Shown here piece after piece: positions 1-8,803 of a stretch of DNA of 64,000 nt. The notes beneath the pieces were generated by a model. That model had not been told where the DNA came from, ran no database searches, and saw nothing but the letters and a program-made list of their open reading frames with translations. Position 1 is the first letter of the stretch. The number at the start of each line of letters is the position of its first letter. Origin of the DNA: an uncultured Desulfosarcina sp. (GTDB lineage: Bacteria; Desulfobacterota; Desulfobacteria; Desulfobacterales; Desulfosarcinaceae). The position numbers were made by a program, and so were the translations under genes. The stretch is taken from NCBI RefSeq assembly GCF_963668215.1, contig NZ_OY764190.1:124001-188000 (forward strand). The letters are read 5' to 3'.

Positions 1-1
1 A

Positions 2-745
2 TCGCATTCCCGGCGACAGGTAATCGAATCCGCCCAGAAAGCAGACCTGGGACCCCAAGCACTCCTGGCCGATTCCCTGTACGGCTCCGACGAAAACACC
101 GAAACGGCAAAGGACAAAGGGGTTGAGGTCATCTCCCCGCCCATGGGCAGCGAGAAGAAAGACCAGCTGGGCCTGAGCGACTTCCACCTGGAAAAATCCG
201 GCAAAGTGGTCAGCTGCCCTGAAGGCCACACCCCCCTGCATGTCAAAAAGAAGAAGACCCGTCATTGTGCCGCATTCGATCCCGTCCATTGCAACTACTG
301 TCCGAATCAGGCGATCTGCCCGGCAAAGACAGGAAAGAAGGCATTCTACCTTCGTTTCACCGATAAGCAGCTGCGCATCGCCCTCAGACGCGCGATGGCC
401 GACACCGATGAATTTAAAGCCTGCTACCGCTGGCGGGCCGGGGTGGAAGCGACGATGAGCGAGTTCGACCGTCGTACCGGTATCAAACGACTTCGGGTGC
501 GAGGCTTAAAAGCCGTCCGCTTCAGTTCCATTATGAAAGCCCTTGGGTTGAACATCCTGCGGGCTGCGGCGGTAATGGCGGCGATGATCGCCGGGGCATC
601 GGGTCAAGGCAACCCCAAAGGGGGTTATCGAACAGGTTTTAACGATTTCAAAGAGCGATTTTGTGCTGCTGTTGACTACTTTGTCCGGTTGATAGTGAAC
701 AGTCTGATCTTTACAATCATATGCCCAAAAATACGTTTTGGGTGA
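2..745 (+). CDS. Transposase, IS1182-like, 3' part (runs off the window start)
   Basis: The reading frame is open from the first bases of the window, so only the C-terminal part is present. Visible motifs are LADSLYGSDEN near the start, the four-cysteine stretch CNYCPNQAICPAKTG, and a C-terminal block YRWRAGVEATMSEFDRRTG followed by RGLKAVRFSSIMKALGLNILR. These are typical of the DDE domain of IS1182/ISNCY-type transposases, where the last block carries the catalytic Glu. The protein would cut and rejoin DNA at the ends of its own element. The 5' end and left inverted repeat lie outside the window, so intactness cannot be judged. It marks one border of the tartrate island. Confidence 0.8.
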   Translation, partial: SHSRRQVIESAQKADLGPQALLADSLYGSDENTETAKDKGVEVISPPMGSEKKDQLGLSDFHLEKSGKVVSCPEGHTPLHVKKKKTRHCAAFDPVHCNYCPNQAICPAKTGKKAFYLRFTDKQLRIALRRAMADTDEFKACYRWRAGVEATMSEFDRRTGIKRLRVRGLKAVRFSSIMKALGLNILRAAAVMAAMIAGASGQGNPKGGYRTGFNDFKERFCAAVDYFVRLIVNSLIFTIICPKIRFG

Positions 746-770
746 AAATGACTTTTTACGGGTCCATCAC

Positions 771-905
771 AATTGGCTATCTGAAATTATGAGTTTTTTT
801 ACCGGACACAATATATGGAATCGATAATATTCCATTAATTATCAATAGATTGGCAAGGGGTAATCCCAAGTTCAGGTGGTGTTCGTTTTTGTCAGATAGC
901 CATTT
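771..905. repeat. Inverted repeat pair (14-bp arms) downstream of the transposase
   Basis: AATTGGCTATCTGA at 771-784 is matched, in inverse orientation and with 13 of 14 bases identical, by the stretch at 892-905. The 107 bp between are AT-rich and have no reading frame. Just upstream, 750-769 carries a copy of the dispersed ACTTTTTACG(A/G)GTYCATC repeat also seen at 23838 and 37562. The pair could be a small non-autonomous element or the ends of an old insertion; no target duplication was recognised. Confidence 0.45.
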
Positions 906-973
906 CGTATTAGCATAGTGAGACACTTTCCAACGCAGGCAGTGGGCTTGAAAGGGGATTTTGAAACTGGCTT

Positions 974-1359
974 TTAAAGCTGTTGCATGACCTCGATGAC
1001 AATATCATCCGGTCCCTTGCAAAACGCCACTCGCAGATTGTGGGGCGTGTTACGGGGTGTGGCGACAAATTCAATATCCTTGTTGGTGAGTTCCCGGTAG
1101 GCAGCATCAACGTCATCGACCTCGACGCTGATGTGGTGGTAGCCATATACGGGCAGTTGGGCGTCTGCGCTGACAGCTTCGTTTTCCCCGGCCACTCTGA
1201 GGTTGATTTTGGTTCCGTTTAAATTCAGAGAGGCGCCGTTTCGGCTCCACCGAATTTCTGGCGGTTCACGAGCGTGGCCCCCAACACACCGGTAAAAAAG
1301 TCGATGGTGTCCTCAAAATTGCTGCACAGCAGATGGACGTGATGGAATCGATAGATCAT
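974..1359 (-). pseudogene. VOC (glyoxalase/dioxygenase) family protein, frameshifted
   Basis: Read on the minus strand from ATG at 1359, the first frame gives MIYRFHHVHLLCSNFEDTID, then FFTGVLGATLVNRQKFGG, and stops shortly after. A second frame continues as GASLNLNGTKINLRVAGENE and ends YGYHHISVEVDDVDAAYREL...EVMQQL at 974. Joined by one base around 1230-1247, the two parts make a normal vicinal-oxygen-chelate domain of about 128 residues with the usual metal-site His and Glu positions. VOC proteins include glyoxalases, epimerases and dioxygenases; the substrate here cannot be told. The frameshift may be genuine decay or a sequencing error. It lies downstream of the sigma-54 activator on the same strand, 43 bp away. 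Confidence 0.7.
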
Positions 1360-1402
1360 GGTAGTTCCTTCTCGATGGATTGACCTGATTTCTATAATTT
1401 TT

Positions 1403-3265
1403 TTATACGTTCATCCTTTTTAGCCTGCGCCATAAAGTTGACCGGCTGATACCGAGTATCTTGGCGGCTTCGGTATGCTTACCCCGGCTCAGCACCAAGG
1501 CCTGTCGAATATCCTCCATTTCTGCATTTCGCAGTTGCATGTGGATTTCACTCTCAAACTGATCTTCCAGATGTATCCGTACTATCTCTGTATCAATCTT
1601 TGAACCTTTCAATGTAGCGAGGATTCTCTCGACGACGTTTTGAAGCTCTCGGATATTCCCTGGCCAGTTGTGCAGCGTCAGTTCCTTTAACGCATTTGGG
1701 GTGAATTTTAGCTTGCGGTTCATCTTAGCAGCATGTTGGTCAAGAAAAAACCGCGATAGTGCAATGATATCTTCATTGCGATCTCGCAGAGGGTATAGCC
1801 TCAACTGTAATACATTTAGGCGGTAATATAGGTCCGCCCGAAATTTCTTCTCGTTGACCAATCGCTTCAAGGGTCTGTTTGTGGCGGCAATGATTCTGAC
1901 GTCTATTGGCGTCACCCGGTCGCTCCCCAGGCGCATGACCTGCTTTTCTTGCAAAACGCGTAACAGCTTACCTTGGGTCATGGATTTCATTTCGCCAATT
2001 TCATCAAGAAAAAGTGTTCCTCCGTGGGCGACCTCGAAAAGTCCTGCCTTGCCTTTCTGACTGGCCCCGGTGAAAGCGCCGCCGACATAACCAAACAACT
2101 CGCTTTCGAGGATTTGTTCCGGCAGCGCCGCGCAGTTCAGCGCCACGAACGGTCCTTGGCTCCGGCGGCTGCCATTATGGATACTTTGGGCGAAGACCTC
2201 CTTGCCTGTTCCCGTTTCCCCCAAGATCAGAATAGCGGAATCCGTTTGGGCGAAATCTTTGGCCAGAGAGACGGATTTTTGCAGCTGTTCGCTGGTGCCA
2301 ATAATATCGTCAAAGCACATGCTCGCCACATGCCCGGTAGAAAACAGGCGTCTCCTGACCTTGGCTTCCATCTGTTGAAGCTTGGTGACGTCCTGGAAAT
2401 TGATGACCACGCCAACGACCGTGTTGTTAACGCATATGGGGACCTTGTTACAGACCACATGTTCATTGTTGATGTTCAGCAGTTGGGCCAAGTCTTCCTT
2501 GGTTGAGCATAGCGCCCTTTGAACCTCAAGATCGGGCCAGACCTCCTGAATGTTATGCCCCATCGCCTTTGAGGATGGAATTTTAGTGACCCTTTCCGCA
2601 ACTGGGTTGAAGATGTTGATCTGCCCTTTGGCATCTACCGAAATAATGCCATCATGAGCGTAGTCTATAACCGCTCTAAAAAGGTTTCCTTTGGTTTTTT
2701 CTTTTCGTTTGGCCAAGGCGATGTTCTTTGCCTCCTGGGCGGATTGTCGTATGCTTTCAGGGCTGTTCTCGATAACAGCAAAGGGAACCTTGTATTGGTT
2801 TGCCACCTTGCCGGTGACCGCCCCTCCAACGATGATATCGACATTGTCTTCCATGGCCTCAAGCACCTTTGGCTCAACCTCGCTTTCATTTTTAAGGGGG
2901 TAAAACCGAATAGATGTGCCCATCATCGTGCCAAAGTAGTCGAGTCCGGATATCATCGTGGCAAAGGCGATGACTCCAATACTTTTGCCGTGTAGATTGG
3001 CCCTTTCGATCGTCTGGAACACATCCAGAACCGTGAAGGGAATCTCCACTACTGACCACTCGGGATTGGCGTTTTTGATCAGGAACGCGGTCCTTCCCCG
3101 GCTGATAAATACCTCGAAGCCTTCCTCTGCCAGTTTTTCCGCCTGTCTTATACCGTCCTCCATCAGTCCGACTTCGATGCGGATGTCGGTGTGATCGTCT
3201 TGAAACGCAAGCCGTGTTTGGTCCATCAGAGAGGAATCAGGTAAAATACAGGCAATTATGGCCAT
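1403..3265 (-). CDS. Sigma-54-dependent activator, PrpR_N + PAS + AAA+ + Fis-type HTH
   Basis: A 620-residue enhancer-binding regulator. Residues about 1-190 match the PrpR_N sensor domain found in propionate and other organic-acid regulators. A PAS domain follows (about 205-310), then the AAA+ sigma-54 interaction domain (about 325-560) with Walker A GETGTGKE, the sigma-54-contacting GAFTGA motif and Walker B GGTLFLDEIGE. The C-terminus has a Fis-type helix-turn-helix (TEAAKILGISRSTLWRRLK). There is no phosphorylatable receiver domain, so activation probably follows binding of a small molecule by PrpR_N. The start ATG has GGGAG six bases upstream. It is divergent from the tartrate operon, which has a sigma-54 promoter in the shared 230-bp gap, so it is inferred to switch that operon on. 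Confidence 0.88.
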   Translation of the reverse strand: MAIIACILPDSSLMDQTRLAFQDDHTDIRIEVGLMEDGIRQAEKLAEEGFEVFISRGRTAFLIKNANPEWSVVEIPFTVLDVFQTIERANLHGKSIGVIAFATMISGLDYFGTMMGTSIRFYPLKNESEVEPKVLEAMEDNVDIIVGGAVTGKVANQYKVPFAVIENSPESIRQSAQEAKNIALAKRKEKTKGNLFRAVIDYAHDGIISVDAKGQINIFNPVAERVTKIPSSKAMGHNIQEVWPDLEVQRALCSTKEDLAQLLNINNEHVVCNKVPICVNNTVVGVVINFQDVTKLQQMEAKVRRRLFSTGHVASMCFDDIIGTSEQLQKSVSLAKDFAQTDSAILILGETGTGKEVFAQSIHNGSRRSQGPFVALNCAALPEQILESELFGYVGGAFTGASQKGKAGLFEVAHGGTLFLDEIGEMKSMTQGKLLRVLQEKQVMRLGSDRVTPIDVRIIAATNRPLKRLVNEKKFRADLYYRLNVLQLRLYPLRDRNEDIIALSRFFLDQHAAKMNRKLKFTPNALKELTLHNWPGNIRELQNVVERILATLKGSKIDTEIVRIHLEDQFESEIHMQLRNAEMEDIRQALVLSRGKHTEAAKILGISRSTLWRRLKRMNV

Positions 3266-3376
3266 ATTGAACTCCCATCAAAACAGAATGAATAAATATG
3301 AAACAACTATGCAACAAAAAAGCTATTTTTTCAAATATATATTTTTAACTAACCTGAATTATTGTCTTTTTTGTTT

Positions 3377-3392
3377 TGGCACAAAGGTGGCA
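3377..3392 (+). promoter_or_regulatory. Sigma-54 (-24/-12) promoter of the tartrate operon
   Basis: TGGCAC-AAAGG-TGGCA fits the sigma-54 consensus TGGCAC-N5-TTGCW with one mismatch in the -12 box. GG (3378-3379) and GC (3390-3391) are separated by exactly 10 bp, the diagnostic spacing. Transcription would start near 3403, giving a leader of about 90 nt before the dehydrogenase ATG. The AT-rich stretch at 3300-3355 between it and the divergent activator is a reasonable place for enhancer sites, though I saw no clear repeat there. Confidence 0.72.
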
Positions 3393-3495
3393 ATTGTTAG
3401 CAGCAATAGCATCACATGAGCCCAGAATCAGCAAGAAGGACGATAAGAGGACCGTCCAATTTTATATAGATGTAGCTTAGATAAGAGGTGACAGG

Positions 3496-4581
3496 ATGGA
3501 AATTTTTCAAATTGCATCTGTACCTGGAGACGGCATCGGCAAGGAGACTGTCTCTGCCGGCCGTAAGGTGCTGGATACCTTATGCGAGGTCCATGGTGGT
3601 TTGCGTTTTGAGTATCTCGATATAGACTGGAGCTGCGAGTATTACCTCAAACACGGCCAGATGATGCCGGATAATGGTCTGGATATCCTGCGCCCCTGTG
3701 ATGCGGTTTACCTTGGAGCTGTCGGGTTCCCCGGGGTTCCCGATCATGTATCGCTTTGGGGACTGCTGCTACCGATTCGGCGAACATTCAGGCAGTATAT
3801 CAATTTAAGGCCAGTCAAACTGCTGGCCGGTGTAAGAACCCCTTTGGCCGATCGAAAACCCGAAGATATCGATTTTCTGGTCGTGCGTGAAAACAATGAG
3901 GGTGAGTACTCAAACATGGGGGGACGACTTTATGAGGGTACCGATCGAGAAGTCGTTATCCAGAACACGGTGTTCACCCGACACGGGGTTGAACGGGTGA
4001 TACGGTATGCCTTTGACCTTGCAGTGAATACAGGACGCAAGAAGGTAACTTCGGCAACCAAGTCAAACGGGATCAACTTTACTATGCCGTTCTGGGATGA
4101 AGTGTTTACCGAAGTCGGCAAAGCTTATCCCGGCATCGACAAAAATCAGTTCCATATCGATGCTTTGTGCGCCCGGTTTGTCACCCATCCCCAGGATTTT
4201 GACGTGGTTGTCGGTAGCAACCTGTTTGGGGACATCCTTACCGATTTAGGCCCCGCCGTGGCGGGAAGTATCGGCGTCGCTCCCTCGGCAAACATCAACC
4301 CGACCAAAGAGCTCCCCTCGATGTTTGAACCGGTTCACGGGTCGGCACCCGATATCGCCGGAAAGGGTATCGCCAACCCCATGGGCCAAATCTGGTGCGG
4401 CGCGATGATGCTCGACCACCTCGGTTTTCCCGACGGCGGTGAACTGGTCATGCAGGCCCTCACCGAAACGCTTGCAGCCGGTATGACGACCGCCGATATT
4501 GGCGGCCGTTCCAATACCCGTGAGGTCACCGAAGCGGTCTGCACGCGGATCAGAATGCTCGCAGGTACTGTGGCCCCATGA
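3496..4581 (+). CDS. ttuC: Tartrate / D-malate dehydrogenase (isocitrate dehydrogenase family)
   Basis: A 361-residue member of the isocitrate/isopropylmalate dehydrogenase family. It has the N-terminal VPGDGIGKE motif, the substrate-binding YINLRPVKL and DFLVVRENNEGEYS blocks, the catalytic Lys region NTGRKKVTSATKSN, the metal-binding Asp of FGDILTDLGPAVAGSIG, and the NAD-site stretch FEPVHGSAPDIAGKG. The long block through TKSNGINFTMPFWDEVF is typical of tartrate dehydrogenase/decarboxylase and D-malate dehydrogenase rather than of LeuB. Such enzymes oxidise meso- or L-tartrate, or D-malate, with NAD+ in the cytoplasm. AGGTGA precedes the ATG. First gene of the sigma-54-controlled operon; tartrate rather than D-malate is preferred because of the downstream dehydratases. 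Confidence 0.82.
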   Translation: MEIFQIASVPGDGIGKETVSAGRKVLDTLCEVHGGLRFEYLDIDWSCEYYLKHGQMMPDNGLDILRPCDAVYLGAVGFPGVPDHVSLWGLLLPIRRTFRQYINLRPVKLLAGVRTPLADRKPEDIDFLVVRENNEGEYSNMGGRLYEGTDREVVIQNTVFTRHGVERVIRYAFDLAVNTGRKKVTSATKSNGINFTMPFWDEVFTEVGKAYPGIDKNQFHIDALCARFVTHPQDFDVVVGSNLFGDILTDLGPAVAGSIGVAPSANINPTKELPSMFEPVHGSAPDIAGKGIANPMGQIWCGAMMLDHLGFPDGGELVMQALTETLAAGMTTADIGGRSNTREVTEAVCTRIRMLAGTVAP

Positions 4582-4646
4582 TGATCCCAAGTTCATCCAT
4601 AGGTGTGTTTCTCTCTTCACAAACTCTATTCAGCAAAGGAGGAAAG

Positions 4647-5606
4647 ATGAAAGTCTCGTTCAAGAGTACACTACTGGCAGTCCTGGCTATCACCCTGATC
4701 ATTCCCGGCATCAGCTTTGCCGGATTTCCAGAAAAACCCATTTCCTATATTATCCCCTTCAATCCAGGGGGTGAATCGGATGTCACCGCCCGCTTGCAGG
4801 AGCCCAATTTGGAAAAGTTTCTCGGAGTGCCCGTCAATGTGAGCCACAAACCGGGCGGCGGCGGAGCCGTGGCCTGGAGCGAATTCCAGCGCACGGCCAA
4901 ACCGGACGGATACACGATCATCGGCTGCAATATTCCCCATATCATCGGGCAGCCGCTGATTCGCAAGGAGGCCGGATATACAACGGATGGGTTTAAAATT
5001 ATCATGTGGTTCCACTTTACGCCCAACGTCCTGGTGGTCAGTAAGGACAGTCCCTATAAAACCCTCGACGATTTGATTAAATATGCCAGGGCCAATCCTA
5101 ATGCAGCTACGGTGGGCGGTAGCGGAACATACAGCGCCAACCATTTGGAGACGCTGAGGCTTGAGAAGGCCGCCGGTGTGAAAATGACCTATGTTCCCCA
5201 CACTGGAACCGGTCCGGTCATCCCGGCTTTAATGGGCGGCCACATCACGGCCGCCATGAGCTACTCCATGGTCGGTGTGCAATACGGAGACAAGCTGCGC
5301 ACGTTAGCCGTTGCCGCCGATGAGCGCGTCCCCGCGTTGCCCGACGTTCCCACATTCAAGGAACTGGGTTATGACATCGTGGGCGGTGCCTTTCGTGGGG
5401 TTGCCGCGCCGTTGGACACCCCCCAACCCATCGTGGACAAACTGGCGCAAGCCTATACGGAGACCAACAAGATCATCGCAGAGAAGCAGTTGGATTTGGG
5501 GTTCGTCATGACCTATGCCACTGGCGACGATGCCCTGGCACTGGTGGATAAAATGCGCGCTGCCTATGGCGACGTATTGAATGATATCAGGAAAACTAAA
5601 AAATAG
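4647..5606 (+). CDS. tctC: Tripartite tricarboxylate transporter, periplasmic substrate-binding protein (TctC family)
   Basis: A 319-residue exported binding protein. The chosen ATG follows a strong AAAGGAGGAAAG ribosome site; it gives a clean signal peptide MKVSFKSTLLAVLAITLIIP with a cleavage site after GISFA. An in-frame ATG 69 bp upstream would destroy that signal and is rejected. The mature part begins FPEKPISYIIPFNPGGESDVTAR, the usual opening of TctC/Bug-family proteins, and carries the binding-site stretches HKPGGGGAV and GGSGTYSANHLETL. It would capture a dicarboxylate or tricarboxylate, here most likely tartrate, and deliver it to TctA/TctB. It is the second gene of the operon, 65 bp after the dehydrogenase and separated from tctA by a strong hairpin. 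Confidence 0.88.
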   Translation: MKVSFKSTLLAVLAITLIIPGISFAGFPEKPISYIIPFNPGGESDVTARLQEPNLEKFLGVPVNVSHKPGGGGAVAWSEFQRTAKPDGYTIIGCNIPHIIGQPLIRKEAGYTTDGFKIIMWFHFTPNVLVVSKDSPYKTLDDLIKYARANPNAATVGGSGTYSANHLETLRLEKAAGVKMTYVPHTGTGPVIPALMGGHITAAMSYSMVGVQYGDKLRTLAVAADERVPALPDVPTFKELGYDIVGGAFRGVAAPLDTPQPIVDKLAQAYTETNKIIAEKQLDLGFVMTYATGDDALALVDKMRAAYGDVLNDIRKTKK

Positions 5607-5636
5607 GCGTTGCACGCGGCCGTTGCGTACTCCCAT

Positions 5637-5688
5637 CCGCCAGGTGAGGCGAATTGAACAAGGGGATCGTTTTCGCCTCACCTGGCGG
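5637..5688 (+). promoter_or_regulatory. Perfect 17-bp intercistronic hairpin between tctC and tctA
   Basis: CCGCCAGGTGAGGCGAA (5637-5653) is exactly complementary to 5672-5688, with an 18-nt loop. There is no T-run after it, so it is not a typical intrinsic terminator. A hairpin of this kind just after the binding-protein gene would protect the upstream mRNA from 3' exonucleases and lower downstream expression, giving more binding protein than membrane components, as is known for malE-malF. Confidence 0.75.
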
Positions 5689-5730
5689 CAGGCGCCCCAA
5701 CGTCGCTAACGGGAAAGGTAACCCACTGTT

Positions 5731-7260
5731 ATGTTTTTTGAGACGCTCTTATTGCTTCTCGACCCGGTGATTATTGTATCGATCTTTGCAGGTGTCTCAG
5801 CCGGGCTGTTCGTCGGAGCGATGCCGGGTTTGACCGCGACCATGGCGCTGGCCGTGCTGCTGCCGTTCACCTTCACCCTTCCCCCGCTCCACGGCCTGGT
5901 GGCCTTGGGCGCGGTATACATGGGGGCCATCTACGGGGGGTCCTTCGCCGCCATTCTCGTCAATACGCCGGGCACACCCTCATCGATCGCCACCGCCTTC
6001 GAAGGGTACCCCATGTCCAAGCAAGGCCAGGCACTGGAAGCCCTCAGCTTGGCAACCGTCGCCTCTGCCGTCGGCGGCATCGCCGGTTCACTTTTTCTGC
6101 TACTCCTGTCGCCCCCCCTGGCACGGCTGTCCATTCGCTTTGGCCCCTCGGAATACTTCTGGGTGGCGATTCTCGGGTTAACCCTGATTGCCAGTCTTTC
6201 CGAAGGTTCGACCGTTAAAGGGATGCTGGGCGGCGCGCTGGGGATGATCGTCGGTACTATCGGCGTGGCGCCCATTGGCGGTGAAACGCGCTTTACGTTC
6301 GGCATGCCGGTGATGCAGGGCGGGGTGGAGATGATCGTCGCCCTGATCGGGCTGTTCGTCCTTCCCGAGCTCTACGGCATCGCCGCCAAAGGCAAGACCG
6401 CTCTCACGGCCGTGGAGGTGGATTCAAAAAATCGTAGCTCGTTCTGGCAGGTGACGAAAAAAGTATTTTCCATGCCCGGGAACCTCATCCGTTCCTGCAT
6501 CATCGGCGAGATTGTGGCCATCATTCCCGGAGCAGGCGGCAATATCGCCAACCTGATCGCCTACAACGAAGCCAAACGCGCTTCCAAACACCCGGAGAAA
6601 TTTGGCACGGGTGTTCCGGAAGGATTGGTTGCATCCGAGTCGAGCAACAATGTCACGGTAGCCGGCAGCATGGTCCCCTTGTTGACGCTCGGCATCCCGG
6701 GGGCACCACCCGATGCCGTGATCCTCGGGGTCATGCTGCTTCACGGGCTCAGACCGGGCATCGAACTGTTTACGACCAGCGGCCAATTGACCTACGGTTT
6801 CATCATCTCCATGGGACTGGCCGCCATTGCCATGGTTCCTGTGGGATTGCTGGGCAGCCGGCTCATCTACAAGGTGATCTTCAAAACACCCTACTACTTT
6901 TTGGTGCCAACCATCGCTTTGGCGACCATCCTGGGAACCTATGCGGTGCGCAACAGTCAGACAGACGTGATCATCATGCTAATTCTCGGAACCACGGGGC
7001 ATCTGCTGAAACAGCTGGGCGTTGCCCCAGCCCCTATCGTGCTGGGCCTCATTCTGGGAAACATCGCCGAAATGGGCTATGTGCAGACGATTTTAGGCGG
7101 GCAGGCTTACCAGTATCCGTTTTTAAGGCTGTTTGAGAACGGTCTCTCCCATATCCTTATCGGCATGATTCTTTTTTCAGCGGCCTGGCCCTACATCTCA
7201 GCGTTGAAGCGGCGCATCAGAAGCAGGAAAGCAGGCTCCAAGGAGGATCGGCATGAATAG
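5731..7260 (+). CDS. tctA: Tripartite tricarboxylate transporter, large membrane subunit (TctA family)
   Basis: A 509-residue polytopic membrane protein of the length usual for TctA. Its first third contains the family signature GAMPGLTATMALAVLLPFTF followed by YMGAIYGGSFAAILVNTPGTP. A second family block, GAGGNIANLIAYNEAKRASKH, lies near the middle, then VTVAGSMVPLLTLGIPGAPPDAV. About ten to twelve hydrophobic segments are visible. It is the ion-coupled permease that accepts solute from the TctC-type binding protein. The last codons overlap the start of tctB by 8 bp, so the two membrane subunits are translationally coupled. Confidence 0.9.
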   Translation: MFFETLLLLLDPVIIVSIFAGVSAGLFVGAMPGLTATMALAVLLPFTFTLPPLHGLVALGAVYMGAIYGGSFAAILVNTPGTPSSIATAFEGYPMSKQGQALEALSLATVASAVGGIAGSLFLLLLSPPLARLSIRFGPSEYFWVAILGLTLIASLSEGSTVKGMLGGALGMIVGTIGVAPIGGETRFTFGMPVMQGGVEMIVALIGLFVLPELYGIAAKGKTALTAVEVDSKNRSSFWQVTKKVFSMPGNLIRSCIIGEIVAIIPGAGGNIANLIAYNEAKRASKHPEKFGTGVPEGLVASESSNNVTVAGSMVPLLTLGIPGAPPDAVILGVMLLHGLRPGIELFTTSGQLTYGFIISMGLAAIAMVPVGLLGSRLIYKVIFKTPYYFLVPTIALATILGTYAVRNSQTDVIIMLILGTTGHLLKQLGVAPAPIVLGLILGNIAEMGYVQTILGGQAYQYPFLRLFENGLSHILIGMILFSAAWPYISALKRRIRSRKAGSKEDRHE

Positions 7261-7708
7261 AGAAGTCAATTCTGATATGATTGCTGGCATAATCGGCATC
7301 CTCCTGACGGCGGTCTTTTTTTTCGCTCTCGAAGATGTCTCGTGGATGAGCATCATCTTCCCCAAGACTATCGTTTTCTTAATGGCCATCATATCCGGGC
7401 TTCTGGTCGTAAAGAGTTTTGTCCGGCCGTCCCGTCGTCAAATCTTCAATATCGGATCCAATACGCGATGGCTCGTGACCGGCACCCTCTTCTTCCTTTG
7501 GGTGCTGGTCATGCCTGTCTTCGGCTTTTTCGTGAGTACGGTCGTATTCATGACCGCCATTGTCGGCTATCTGGCCCGTGCACGCATGCCCCTGACGATA
7601 GGCAGGTTCCTGGTATGGATACCGATCGTGATTGCGGAAGTCACCTTTTTCTACCTCATTTTTACCAAGGTTCTATATGTGCCGCTGCCTGAGGGGATGT
7701 TCTTTTAG
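7253..7708 (+). CDS. tctB: Tripartite tricarboxylate transporter, small membrane subunit (TctB family)
   Basis: A 151-residue protein with four hydrophobic segments (about 9-26, 33-53, 72-92 and 107-147, the last possibly double), the layout of TctB. The start lies inside the tctA 3' end, with AAGGAGGAT upstream. TctB proteins are poorly conserved in sequence, so assignment rests on size, topology and position directly behind tctA. It is needed with TctA to form the inner-membrane part of the transporter. A 195-bp gap without recognisable features separates it from the dehydratase genes. Confidence 0.82.
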   Translation: MNREVNSDMIAGIIGILLTAVFFFALEDVSWMSIIFPKTIVFLMAIISGLLVVKSFVRPSRRQIFNIGSNTRWLVTGTLFFLWVLVMPVFGFFVSTVVFMTAIVGYLARARMPLTIGRFLVWIPIVIAEVTFFYLIFTKVLYVPLPEGMFF

Positions 7709-7903
7709 GAGCCAGAAAAAACGCCTTAGTCCACAATCAAACACGACTTCTATCAGGATGCGACTATCCTGAACAGGGTTGAATGCGTCCCGATGCCGGT
7801 GAACTGTGTCTACAAGCGATGCTTCCATCAAAAATAGGCGCAGCGAAATCGGCCATTGATAGCCGTGACTCAGAGATTCATAACTTTTCACGAGGAGTAT
7901 CAC

Positions 7904-8803
7904 ATGCAACATGAAGAAGCGGTCGCAGCCATGACAGACATCATGGCGAATTTCACAAGCTACCTCGGGAAACATCTTCCCGATGACATCATGGAAAAAC
8001 TCGGCCAGTTGCGCTCCGTCGAAGATACCCCCTTGGCAAAAGTGGTCTATGACTCCATGTTCGAGAATCTGGCCAAGGCAGACACGTTAGACCGACCCTG
8101 TTGCCAGGATACCGGTGTGATCCAGTTTTTCATCAAGGTTGGGGCCAATTTCCCCTTGTTATCCGACGTCAGAAAGATCCTGGACGAGGCCGTCCGCCGG
8201 GCGACCCAGGACGCACCGTTACGGCACAACGCGGTGGAGATCTTCGTAGAAAAAAACACCGGCAACAACACCGGCGAACGCATTCCCTGGATCGATTGGG
8301 AGATCGTTCCCAACGATTCGAGTATCTACCTGGATGTCTATATGGCCGGGGGCGGTTGCAGCCTGCCCGGGCAGGGAAAAACCCTCATGCCGGCTGCCGG
8401 GTATGAGGGAGTGGTCCAGTTCGTTTTTGATGTCATGACCTCATACGGCGTCAATGCTTGCCCACCGCTTTTGGTGGGGATCGGGATCGGCGGCTCCATC
8501 GAAGTCGCTGCCAATCTTTCCAAAAAAGCGCTGATGCGCCCAATCGGTTCGCGACACCCTGACCCGCGGGGAGCAGGGATGGAAGTCCTGATCGAAAAAG
8601 GGCTCAACGAGATCGGTATTGGTCCCCAGGGGTTGTCCGGTAAGGATTCCGTCATGGGCGTGCATATCGAAAAGGCCGCTAGGCATCCATCGACCATCAG
8701 TGTCGCAGTTTCCGTCGGGTGTTGGGCGCACCGACGCGGTAAGATTCGCATTGATAAAGAGATGAACTATGAGATTTTTTCACACAAGGGGGTGACGCTG
8801 TGA
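7904..8803 (+). CDS. ttdA: L(+)-tartrate dehydratase alpha subunit-like (class I fumarase N-terminal family)
   Basis: A 299-residue protein matching the iron-sulfur hydro-lyase alpha family (TtdA, and the alpha half of two-subunit class I fumarases). The cluster cysteines are in [16 protein letters not shown] (about residue 65), in [14 protein letters not shown] and in [13 protein letters not shown]. coli TtdA is 303 residues, very close. With the beta subunit it would dehydrate L-tartrate to oxaloacetate using a [4Fe-4S] cluster; the alternative is a fumarase. The ATG at 7904 has GAGGAG upstream; an earlier in-frame ATG at 7856 lacks one. The stop overlaps ttdB as GTGA. Context (tartrate dehydrogenase, D-tartrate dehydratase) favours tartrate. 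Confidence 0.8.
   Translation: MQHEEAVAAMTDIMANFTSYLGKHLPDDIMEKLGQLRSVEDTPLAKVVYDSMFENLAKADTLDRPCCQDTGVIQFFIKVGANFPLLSDVRKILDEAVRRATQDAPLRHNAVEIFVEKNTGNNTGERIPWIDWEIVPNDSSIYLDVYMAGGGCSLPGQGKTLMPAAGYEGVVQFVFDVMTSYGVNACPPLLVGIGIGGSIEVAANLSKKALMRPIGSRHPDPRGAGMEVLIEKGLNEIGIGPQGLSGKDSVMGVHIEKAARHPSTISVAVSVGCWAHRRGKIRIDKEMNYEIFSHKGVTL

Noticed and set aside
1973..2506. Long plus-strand frame opposite the sigma-54 activator
   Set aside because: It mirrors the AAA+ domain on the other strand, has no ribosome site and no family resemblance.
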